Source: Heliocidaris tuberculata (Eukaryota; Echinodermata; Echinoidea; Camarodonta; Echinometridae). Taken from it: 64,000 bases of DNA. Shown here piece after piece: positions 1 through 23,900 of this stretch (its first letter is position 1; each line of letters opens with the position of its first letter). Location: the NCBI GenBank assembly GCA_025618425.1, contig CM046837.1:26345793-26409792 (forward strand), given 5' to 3'. The translations under genes and the position numbers were made by a program. The notes under the pieces were generated by a model. That model did not search any database, had not been told where the DNA came from, and saw only the letters and a program-made list of their open reading frames with translations.

Positions 1-165
1 GAAACAATTGAAAATTGAATGAACTTAACATTCTATGATCCCATGATAGTTGTATTTAAACATCTGACAGATGAAATTGCCTAGGAGAAAAGATCAACAA
101 GATAACAGCCAAATGGCAATGCTATTAGAGTCCTAGTATATTACAAAACACCAAAGTTGATCAGT

Positions 166-212
166 GTCCAATGTACTTACATTTGTGTCAGTGTAGGATT
201 AGGAATTCACTG
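166..212 (-). pseudogene. Decayed copy of the 266-408 exon tail and donor
   Basis: About 45 bp around 166-212 repeats about 250-296, which spans the end of the last malic enzyme exon and its GTAAGT donor. The donor (acttac on the plus strand) and the codons for THTN are kept, with scattered differences elsewhere. There is no acceptor or upstream exon body. Confidence 0.7.
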
Positions 213-256
213 TTTTGTAATGTATCTTACATGTATAAAGTTAATCTGTGTTCTCA

Positions 257-13201
<12,945 letters not shown>

Positions 13202-14512
13202 CTGTATACATGTAATTTGAAAGAGACAGTGAGATACATACATGTACATGTATTAGGTTTGAAAAAAGACAGACATATATATATGTACACTATTGGCTAT
13301 TCTCAACCATACAGAGTAAAAAAATATTTGCATGTTCAAGAAAGCTCTTTTTCGGTTTGGAGTAATTTAATGTTATACTTGATAAAGGAGAAATATGAAC
13401 AAATATTTTGACTTGCTGTTTTTCAAGAGCCCTTTTAGAGCTTTCCAGGGATAAAATAGATACATTTTTGTAACTGGTTTATTGTGTGTGTGTGTGTTTC
13501 AGCTGACAAATATATAGCACAGACATTGCTATTTCAAGTTACCTCCAAAGTCTGGAAAATGAAATAAATAAGACAATCATACAATCGAAATGCACAGCAT
13601 AAAATGTACATGTATCATGTCCAAAGGGAACAACAGCTTGCTTACATCAATTATGGCAAAATATATACAATGTACAGTTCAATGTTATAGTATATCCCAT
13701 AACACTATATCCTTGCTATTATTTGTACTACTAAACCAATTAACAGGAAAGTTTGAAAAGTATGTGACTTATTTTCTACTCAACATCAAAGTTGCTGGTT
13801 CATGAATATCTGAACCAGAATTTTCAAACAAAATACAGTCTATCTAAATTGTCCTTTTCACAGCAGTACTGGGATAATTACATAACCATGGAATGAAGAT
13901 AAAGAGATAAAATTTAATGTTGTTGTAAAGCATTACTGATATCTTCATTAGAAAATGACATTTATGAGGCAGAATGACTTAACATTTTTATAGCAGTTAT
14001 CAGGATCATGATACATGTCAATATTGACAAGCCCCTTTATACTATGGTTTCAGATATTGCTAACCAGGAATTTTAATCAACATTTGAAGTATTATAAAAT
14101 ACAAGTAAACATCATAATGATTCATAAAATTTATCCTTTTCTCTCTCTTTTGTTTGCTGTCATACCAGATATTCTCAAGAATTATTCATGCTAGATGTTT
14201 TCCAAGCAAAAAAGTTTCACGAGGGGTAAAATTGTGTCAAGGTGATATTATCAACCTGAATTAAATATGACAAATAACTACAATAAGCATCAACAGAAAA
14301 AAAAAACATTTCATTTTGTTCACAGGACCTCTTTTGATTAAAGTGAGAATCTGTTGTGGCAATTTTGATGGATTTCTATTTTACCAGAGCTCTTAAGTCA
14401 TAGCTTTATGGAGATTAATTTTTTCACCAATACTCTCAGCTACAGAATTTTTTTTTTTTTTTCATTTAATAAGCACAAATGCATCAAGCTATTTGAAAAC
14501 AGAGAAGATTTG
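13202..14512. other. Upstream flank of first visible malic enzyme exon, nothing recognised
   Basis: AT-rich sequence with a short TG run near 13483-13497 and no exon-like segment on either strand. It should be intron leading to the missing first malic enzyme exon. Confidence 0.6.
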
Positions 14513-15012
14513 NNNNNNNNNNNNNNNNNNNNNNNNNNNNNNNNNNNNNNNNNNNNNNNNNNNNNNNNNNNNNNNNNNNNNNNNNNNNNNNNNNNNNNNN
14601 NNNNNNNNNNNNNNNNNNNNNNNNNNNNNNNNNNNNNNNNNNNNNNNNNNNNNNNNNNNNNNNNNNNNNNNNNNNNNNNNNNNNNNNNNNNNNNNNNNNN
14701 NNNNNNNNNNNNNNNNNNNNNNNNNNNNNNNNNNNNNNNNNNNNNNNNNNNNNNNNNNNNNNNNNNNNNNNNNNNNNNNNNNNNNNNNNNNNNNNNNNNN
14801 NNNNNNNNNNNNNNNNNNNNNNNNNNNNNNNNNNNNNNNNNNNNNNNNNNNNNNNNNNNNNNNNNNNNNNNNNNNNNNNNNNNNNNNNNNNNNNNNNNNN
14901 NNNNNNNNNNNNNNNNNNNNNNNNNNNNNNNNNNNNNNNNNNNNNNNNNNNNNNNNNNNNNNNNNNNNNNNNNNNNNNNNNNNNNNNNNNNNNNNNNNNN
15001 NNNNNNNNNNNN
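14513..15012. other. Assembly gap, exactly 500 N
   Basis: A run of 500 unknown bases. The round length suggests a placeholder, so the true distance is unknown. Malic enzyme N-terminal exon(s) and CEP97 C-terminal exons are both missing on this side of their genes. Confidence 0.99.
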
Positions 15013-15532
15013 TCTGAAAGATGGAATTTCTTGTGTCTGATCGTCACTAACGTATTTCCTCCGTCCTTTTTATTCACATTTTAATGTCATTCATCACTGA
15101 AAATAACAACATAATCGAGCTCGTACTACAACACGCAAGTCACCTTCATATTTCATCATACCCATCGCATCTCCCATTATACACATTGTCAATGTCCTTG
15201 GCAGAAGTCAGTGTCAGAGCCGTACTTACTATCAATCCGAATGTGTCTTTTATTCCCCCAGTTGACAACCAAAATGACCTATTCGGTCATCATTATCTGA
15301 CAACAGGTAATAAATCTCTCATTTTGATCGAAGGAGAGGGGTATCTAAAGCTAAGAAATGAAATACGGTTCCAGTAATTTTCCGTTGTGATTGCACAACG
15401 CGGTGTGCTGGGTCAGTTATCGCCCAGACGCTCACAATTTTCCAGGGTATTCGGAACGGTTCCCCATATCGCCCACAGTGCTTACACATAACTCGGGTTG
15501 GTCAAGCAAATTCAAGGCACAGCCATTATTGA

Positions 15533-15840
15533 AAGTTCTGCGCATGTGCGGAAGGTCAAGTGTGGGAAATCCCCAAAACAACAGCGCTGTGATTGGTTCA
15601 ATATCGGCAAGTTCGGCCCTAGCGTAGCGTCACAACTGAATGAGTATACTATTGGCGCGAAAACTACGGTACGTTCTGCGCATGTGCCGTTCAATCGCAG
15701 GGAAATTTACAGTGCTGTGATTGGTCCAATATTGGCAATTTTGGTTTAACTTCGCATAGCAACTGAATATCAATGAAGTCAAGTGCCGTGTAAAGGGGGT
15801 TAGAGAGGGCGATGTCTCGTGTTCGTGATGTGATTGGCTG
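15533..15840. promoter_or_regulatory. Promoter-like region: duplicated NRF1 and CCAAT module
   Basis: CpG-rich sequence in an otherwise AT-rich setting. NRF1-type motifs TGCGCATGTGC occur at 15539-15549 and 15677-15687. Inverted CCAAT boxes (GATTGG) lie near 15591, 15719 and 15832. The first two motif pairs sit in a tandem duplication of about 130 bp (15533-15660 and 15671-15790). NRF1 is a regulator of nuclear genes for mitochondria, so this could be the malic enzyme promoter with exon 1 in the gap. It could instead be a repeat or belong to another gene. Confidence 0.5.
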
Positions 15841-16129
15841 CTTGGTGTTACGCAAAGGCAGCATTGTTCCTTCTTGGCTAGAATGACATAAATTGTACGA
15901 CGTCGAGTAAGAAGGAATCCCGTATGAATGAAATATATTTTGGAATAAAAAAAGGCATCATCTGATATAAAAAAATCTGCTGTAGTCTAATTATGAAATA
16001 AAACTTTTGTAAAGTCAGTTATTGGCCAAAATACCTACAGCAAATGAGGATCATTATTACATAAGAAGATCGAGACGTCGTCATTTAGAAATTATCAAGT
16101 TTGTTTTACCCTTTCTGAAGCAGTGCGTG

Positions 16130-16955
16130 ATGGCTTCGTCTACTTGTCTTTAAAAAAATCTGATATGTGACTTCAACGAATATCTTTACTGAATGACTAC
16201 ATGAAACTCACGAAAGAGCAGAATTATCCAGTCAAATTGACTTTGTCCGATACATTTTTTATTAGCCTCGTTACAAAAAGAAAATTATGATATCCATCAT
16301 GATAATAAAAAAAAGGGACTATTTTTCCTTTATAAAGCACATGGTTGAAAGTTTTCCGTCTTCATGAAGAGTAATTTTGATTCATTATTTCAATGAATAT
16401 CTTTAGCGGGAGACCTGATTATATAACAGAATCACCGAGTGAAAATAAATCATGCATATGGTAAAGATATTTTATCAGCGTTGTTGAAGAATGCTACGCG
16501 TCATCGTGAGGAGTTGTGAGACTACTTTATCAAAGGCACATCGCAGTGTTTTCCGTCCTCATGAACAGTGATTTTCAAACATTATTTTCATGATTAAAGA
16601 GAAGAATTATCAAGTTTAAAAAAAAGCATGCCCTACTGCCCTGATAAATTATTTTATGAGTGTCAGAGGATGATAAGCATCCTCGTTACGGTGAAAAGAC
16701 ACAAGGAATGTTTTGTTTCATATCGCGCATGCCGATCTGAAAATAGGCCGTCGGAAAGTACACATTTTGATGATAAATAATATGAAAACATGTATACCTC
16801 CTCGTATTGAAAGAAAATGCAGATTTTACATGTTTTCTTTTATTTTCTTTTATTTTCTTTATATCGGTTATCAGTATCGGTATCGGCCGATATGCTTGAG
16901 ATTTTATCGGCATCGGCCGATGGTCAAAAAAACCATATCGGCACAGGCCTAGTAA
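16130..16955. mobile_element. Repeat block ending in an hAT-like terminus
   Basis: Units of about 200 bp near 16330 and 16531 share ttttccgtc-tcatgaa-agt and attattt-catga. The block ends with repeats of atcggccgat and tatcggtatcgg, then ggcacaggcctag. The terminus reverse-complements to CTAGGCCTGTGCCGATATGG, resembling hAT ends. The opposite end was not found and may be in the gap. Confidence 0.4.
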
Positions 16956-19900
16956 TTCCTTATGATGGGATTTGTCCATAGTTATATGGACAGCAAAATT
17001 GCCTAAAAACACTGATCTTTTCTGTTATCATGATTTCCACAATTTACACTGAATCTTGTGGAAGGCTTAATTGGGTTAAGATTTAAGATAGATGTTGAAG
17101 TAGAAAAGATTATCATTCTATCCTAAAACCAAGATCTAATATAATGTAATGAACTTCAAAGAGTAGATCACATGTACATGTATACATACTCACAATGACA
17201 CAGATGGTTTAAGCTGAGTATGTACATATCACACTCTACCTCAAACCAAGGTCGGATCTGACTTCAGAGTTTTATTCAGCATTCAGACTAGTACAACGCA
17301 CACAAACTATACAGATAGGATACACATATATACTCAAGGATGTCTGAATTTCACTATTGACCTTGCTCCAAAAATGCTTTAAGAACGGAAAAGAACTGCA
17401 CCTCTGTGAAATCTGTAACTGGCAGCTGATCTCCCAGTGCGTGACAGAGTCAAAAGGAAAAGGGGAAAGGGGTAATTTGCAATACTGTTGACAGGCAAAT
17501 CATCTTAATCACTTATAAAAGGGAAATTGCAAGAAAATGGAACTTGGGACAAGAAAAATAGGACATGTTGCGTTTATACCCATATCAATACTAATGCACA
17601 GGGGTCTAGCCAGTGTACATACAAATACCATCCTTGATGTTTAAGGGCAAATTCTCCCCCAATAAGAGTACCGGCCAACAAGGGTAATGACTGTGTCCAA
17701 TGCATACAGTACTTTCAACCTGCAAAACTGTTTTACTCCTCCCAAACTGCCACCTTGAATGCTGCATGACCATGTTGCACTTGAAATAAAATCTTGGACC
17801 TAGGGTAGACAAATTCCAGCTAAGAAGCCAGATAATGCGAACGACAGAGGAGCAAAAGCTGTTTAGAAATTATGAGACTGGTGAAATACAGTGTTCAAAT
17901 ATAGTTACTATTGAATAGACTGCTGGATCTGTAGCTCGACCTAATATCCATTGTAACAGTTAAAATTGATAGTTAAGGATACAAATTAAGAGCTCTTAAA
18001 GTTGTAAAGAAACAATGCCAAGTGATGACTTTATATTCTCTGTGCCAAAACATGAGTTTCTCTTTTTTTTCAGTGTATTACAGGCAACACATTCAGAAAG
18101 GAAGGAAATACCACACAGACGCGAACAATTCCTCATGGACCACATGCAGAACATAATAGATCACTTTGAAGACTGCGAAAGGATTCATCTTTGCATGTGT
18201 GTACATGCATGTAATTCTGTGATCTTTTCCTTTTCTTGAAAAGATCCTGTACATAACTGTGCATGTGCATTTGCATCACAGCAATAATACTGGATAATAA
18301 GAGTCTTGTTTGATGTAATACTTTCTTCATAGTCTCTGTTAAACCTTTTATCAAACCTCCTCAAGCATATAACACTGGTACTGACTACACATAGTAATTC
18401 TGCATTGCAGAACAAGTTAGAGCATCTTGTGGCCATGAAGAAGAGCAGAGTGATACAGAGAGCTTGAATCATCCCTTCACTAAATCCCCTTATCACTCTC
18501 AGGGCGGAGGATGGGCTTGGTCCTATATACCTAATCCCATGTGGGTAATTCTCCCTGAGCCATCTTGCCCACGATCAACGACATAAAAACCATGAGCGCT
18601 TCTTTGCACAGAGAATAAATCCTGTGCCATCACGTGTATCTCTCTCTGCTCTTGTTGTCACACTGTCAATTCTTATGAATCACCATGCAAATGGGGTCCC
18701 ACGGCTCAGTACGATCACATCGATTGTTTCCTCCATTTGACCGCAAACAACAACAGTCTACAGAAAGACTGGGAGTGACAGGGAGAGGGCTGACATCATG
18801 ACACGTCTGCTTCAAGTTGGTTGGTGTACAGACCTAATTGTGTTGTCATATGTCTATGCCTGCTTCATCAAATTCTTATCCTATCCACTGAGGTGGGATT
18901 TTCCATATTCCACAGATATCTTCATCATACACAATGTAAATGTTCCACTAACATCTTCATACCTAGCAGTAGCGCCAGTGGCGTAGTTACAGGGGGACAC
19001 AAGGGGCACATACACCCCCTCCCCCCATCCAACAGCAGAAAAAAGACAAGATAAGAGGGCCCAGCCAGTGTAGACCCCTTGCAGGATTAAAGAAATGATA
19101 TAAATTCCACACCAGCATCAAGGAACATTCTCTTTTCAAGTTTCAAAAGAAGAGGAAGACTAGCATAATTTGATTGTGAGCTCATTTAGCCACACGATGA
19201 GTGGTCAGCAGTGGGTGCTAGGTGGTCATTCACCTGGCACCCACATACCATGCTGCGGTGACCTATCAGTCATTGACTCAATGTTGTCTACAGGAACAAA
19301 GACAATGTTGACGACATTGCCAGGGATATAACGTAACTTTCAATTTTGCCCTTAAGTGCCGGTGAGACCTCATCGATAACGATAATTAAAGCAATATTTT
19401 GCATTTAAAGTGTACCTTACAGCTGCCCACTATTAACATACACAAACATACCGTAATGTCACCAGTCGTGGCGCGCCCTTGTAGTACAGCTTCATTGCTG
19501 CAATGCCGTGTTTACTGCCCTAGTCTATGCGGAGCAAAATGAACGGATGCGATTGGCTCGCAGATATTGTACCAAAATAAATAAGGAACAACTATGAGGC
19601 GTTTCGCTCGCTGCCGATCGCGCGAAGAATAACGTCAGGCAAAGTTCATTTCCAAAGAGAAGTATCTACGGGGCAGAACATATTCTGCTAATTTTTTTTG
19701 TAAAACAAGAACTTCCACTTTAGCAGACTGAAACAACATAAATAATAAGTACCATATTTTCTGTTTTCAATGTAATAGAGCTTCAGTTCCATAGATGTTG
19801 GCCGGACAATTTTTTTGCATGAAAAAGTAATTTGGAAATAAATAATCTTTGTTCAAAGTTAGCTGTCTGGCTGAGAATGCTATGCTCCAGTCATAACACG

Positions 19901-20189
19901 CCATTCCTACAACACACAAATCATGACGTACAGTGTACATGTAGGCAGCCAGACAAGCGCATTACACGGTATGCATGCGCAATCCTGCAAGGACAATGCG
20001 ATAGCCAGATAGCTTCCTGCGTATTGTTTCGTACCATGCCATGTACTCAGTGAATACTTTATACAACAGAGTGATTTATCTTCTAAGATTAATCCTTCCT
20101 TCACAATATCATTTGTGAAGGGTGCGGCACCACTGGTGCAATGTGCGGCGACACTGGAGCAGCAGAAACCCCAATAAAACCTCAATAAA
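16956..20189. other. Non-coding stretch below CEP97 exon 7
   Basis: No exon of CEP97 or malic enzyme is recognisable. A short hAT-type end fragment (CAGTGGCGTAGTTAC) lies at 18976-19040. A CpG-rich patch (ggcgcgccc, gccgatcgcgcgaag) lies near 19460-19640. CEP97 C-terminal exons would be expected here or in the gap. Confidence 0.55.
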
Positions 20190-20350
20190 AATTATGATCC
20201 TGTACAAATCTAGTGCAGAGTCCTGTTTAAAAGGAAAAAACCCATAACTATCTGTTGTATTAGGAGGCTAGACATTTACTTTTCTTTGTGTGTGATTGCA
20301 TAGCCATCTAGAATATGCATTGTCAGGCTCCAGTTAATGATATAGGGTCG
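20190..20350 (-). pseudogene. Decayed copy of CEP97 exon 7 tail, donor and intron head
   Basis: On the minus strand 20280-20349 encodes [20 protein letters not shown] then HKE. This is nearly identical to the exon 7 end and is followed by a kept donor-like GTAAAT. No acceptor is visible before it. The intron head is copied too: 20193-20235 resembles 20390-20435 (ctgtacaa-tagtg-agag). Confidence 0.85.
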
Positions 20351-20585
20351 TGTGTATTCTTCTCATTTACGATCTAGGATATTTTACAATGACCATGTAC
20401 AAGCTAGTGTACAGCCGTGTCTAAAGCAAAATATGGTGGTGGATCCAGTGTCCGAACACTTTTCAGAAAATCAACGATAGCAAATAAAATATCAAACGAA
20501 TATCTGTCAAACTTACATAATGAATGCTCAAAGTCCTACAGAAAAAGAAGTTGACAGAATTTTAAAAAGACAACGTAGATTTTAT

Positions 20586-20790
20586 AAGATATTCCCGTCC
20601 GAGTGAACCCCTTCCCAACGACGCGGCGTTTTGGTCCCTTGAAAAAGGTACTGTATTTCCGAACGTGTGAAACCTATGGGAAAAAGACACAACCTTTGTT
20701 TCAATAGTGTGGTTTTCATACGTGTAGTCCCACGCATATGAAAACCCATTTTAGGCGCTTAACTGTACACGTTCGGTAATACAATCTGTT
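20586..20790. repeat. Short inverted repeat
   Basis: TTTCCGAACGTGT near 20657 faces ACACGTTCGGTAA near 20768. The spacer holds atagtgtgg and cccacgcat. Possibly a small MITE, and it separates the CEP97 exon 7 tail duplicate from the exon. Confidence 0.45.
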
Positions 20791-20855
20791 AGGAAATACA
20801 ATCCTTGACTATACATGTAAACTATATTTGTCATATGAGTAGGATAGGTACTTAC

Positions 20856-20954
20856 TTTTCTTTGTGTGTGATTGCATAGCCATCTAGGATGTGCAGTGTT
20901 GGGCTCCAATTCACAATGTAAGGCCTGTAGTCAAACCCACTGTTGAATGGTGAT
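20856..20954 (-). CDS. CEP97: CEP97 exon 7, LRR C-terminal cap
   Basis: (P)[16 protein letters not shown], then [16 protein letters not shown] and two bases before a consensus GTAAGT donor. Human equivalent: [21 protein letters not shown]. This is the last CEP97 exon found. The following exon (family KAEWLYSQGKGR) is missing. Confidence 0.93.
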
Positions 20955-23900
20955 CTGAAGTAGATGGTCAAGGAATTTCTTTCACAAATTTATAAAACCT
21001 CATCAATTTAAAGTTCAGGGTAATCATTTAGGAGAGTTATCTTAAAAAGTAATGCGTATATGGCAATGAAATCATGCGAAGTTATGCCTGTCAAACATCT
21101 GTGACAGTCGATGTATGGTATACCACATCATTTTAACCTCTAAGTATTAGGAAATGTACAAACATGTGTAGATTTCATCATGAGACAAGTTTTAAATCAT
21201 TTTTTCCTTTTTATTGTTCATCATGATGCCCACAGTGTTCAGTTAATGAATGAGCCCATTTTCAATTTCAAGAAAAAGACCAATTACATGTATGTATTTG
21301 AATAGTTATGTAAGTCAGCCACATGTAAAACATTTGAATTTGGGGAATTTAAACCAACTACAGCACTGTAAGGGTTAAAGGGTACCAATCACCAAAAAAT
21401 ATTTTGCTCTCTTTGTTAGGGATTCATGTCATTATACTTTATTCAAAATATGGGCATCAAATATTAATTCTATAAAGAGATATAGCAATTTTAATTACAC
21501 TCTCTATAAGCGTAAAACCGACTCATGAGAAGACCACTCGACGCACGCGTACGTGCTCGCCAAGATAAGGACTTGCGCGGAACCAAACTCGAAGTTCGGT
21601 TCCGCGCGAGCATTTTCATGTTATCCTTTATTTCCTTCATACTCCTTAACTGTTGGCCAATAGAATGCCCGATAAAGTTCTTTGAGATTGATTTTATATT
21701 TTCTAGCTGTACAGAAAATTTTTTTTCAGGTGATTGGTACACTTTAAGTTATGAATATTCCTTTGTACTCGGTTTAGTTTCCATTTTCCATTCCACTTTT
21801 GTCAATCAAATATATTGAAAGACAATCTTTATATCATTATCACTTTTAAGATCTAAAAGAAAAGAGGACAAGACTGCTATATATGTAGTGTTACCTTATG
21901 AAGCCATTGCTAGACTTGTTGCTCTGCCAAAGAGAGAAGTATCTTTTACACAATCAAAGATTGAACAAAATGCAACAAGTGTCCTTCACCCCAAATTAGC
22001 CTAGTTCTTAAAAATACTGCTCAGAAATCATTTAGAGATCATTTCACTCAATGACTTGAAATATCTTGCAATTCACGGCAAATGTCTGATTCCAATTGTA
22101 TCTCACATTCATCGGTAGCACGAATTAAACTACAAAGTCTACCCATTGATGGTATCTGTCAATATGTATTCGTAATGAACCGAAAATAACTACTCCCTTT
22201 ATTAACTAATCCATTTAGAAGGTTTGTCTTTCTGGGTTAGGGCTTAATCTGCTTTGGTGTGTCTGTAATTGGGATTTCTGGTCTCGCTTGGGAGTGCAGA
22301 CATCATGACTGGTGAGAGAGAGATATACAGACAGAGATAGACAGTTGGAAACATGTATATATAGAGACAGAGATACAGAGATAGAGATAGAGACAGATAG
22401 AGAGATAGAGACGGATAGAGAGAAAGAGAGAGATATATAGAGACAGATATAGAGACATAGAGAAAGAGGGAGATATATAAAGATAGAAAGAGAAAGATAG
22501 AAAGAGAAAGAGAGAGAAAAGACAGAAACAGAGGATGAAACACACAGTGAGAGAGGGAGAGACAGACACAGGGAATGAAAGAAAGAGAGGAAGAGACAGA
22601 GGGAGGCATATGCTCAGAGACAGACATATGTACATGTAGCTCAAGAGAGAGGGGGAGAGAGAGAGAGAAAATTATACATTAATAGTAACAGAAAATCTGA
22701 GATTGAGGGAATTAGAAGGTAGAAAATGATGACCAAAAATTTTACATGCCAATTGACACTAATGAGGAATTACAGTACATTAAATGTTTTAAAATGGCAA
22801 AATGTTACACTAAAGATAATCACAGAATATAAGAATCTTGAGAGGGAAAAGAACATTGAACATGACAATTAGATGGAAGCTGTTGTCGAGGTCAAATTCT
22901 CTCCTGGTACATGTACATGTAACTCCAATTTCTAGAATGAAGATCTCCATAGTGTAACAGTGCCTACGGGGCTGTCATAGTTACCAAGCGAAACTGCACT
23001 GTGTGGGTTAGCATTTCCACAGTACAGCCTATAAAGTTGCAGGTGTTAATATACACTACAATGTCCATAGCAACAAAAACTCCTGTCTAAATGTTTTCCT
23101 GACTTTTCCTCTTGCCCTTACAGGGTTTCAACCAGTGCATGATCTTCCAGATCAGGAATTACCTACATAGGTTGTCATGGTTACTTTTCTCATAATAAAA
23201 AATGTGGTTCTGACAAAATCATTTCATCTATTGCTTGCGTCACTAAAAGTTCACATGTTGAACTAATATGTCTTTGCTTCAACCCTTTCTCATTTTGCCC
23301 CTCTCTTTCTCTCTCTCTCTCTCTCTCCTCTCCTCTTCTTTCTCTCCCTTTACCTCTTAATAATAATTTCTGAAATACAATCCAACTACATATATGACAA
23401 AGAATCCAAAGAAGACCTATAATAAAAAAAATAAAAGATTCAATTATTTACCAAAACCCAAACCTTCCAATGTCAAACCAAGCCTATGCACATTAGGTTT
23501 AAGATAATTATACATGTATGCTGTACATGTATACCTAGAATCACATTTCCCTTAAAATATAGTTTGTAATATGCTTTGATGTCTTCCTTTGGCTAATAAT
23601 TTGGTTATAACAGATTCTTGCAACCACCATGAACAAATTATTCTCTAGGGCACTTTGCAAAGTATCATATTACCCCGGCTTTAGGCAAGCATTCAATGAA
23701 TTTCATCCTGCTGTGTACCCATTTATATACCTCACCTGGGTAGATAGTGGCAAAAGTAAATGAATGTCTTGCCACAGGATATGATGCTGTTGCAGGGATT
23801 CAAACCGTATACCTTGTGATTTACAGTCTGGTGTCTTTTCCACTACACCACAACACCTGGTTTGAGAGGGGTGAATTGTACAAAAACTAAGCCACTTTCA

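Noticed and set aside
14408..15077. Open frames of 170-210 codons on both strands
   Set aside because: They are open only because they cross the 500-N gap.
18133..18496. Minus-strand frames considered as CEP97 C-terminal exons
   Set aside because: No match to the CEP97 helical or IQ region, and no fitting phase or splice sites.
22244..22644. Minus-strand frames of 113-127 codons rich in Ser, Leu and Tyr
   Set aside because: They read through a GA/GATA microsatellite. Composition explains them.
23805..23870. tRNA-Tyr gene on the minus strand
   Set aside because: SINE head: no acceptor-stem pairing, and a repeat body follows.
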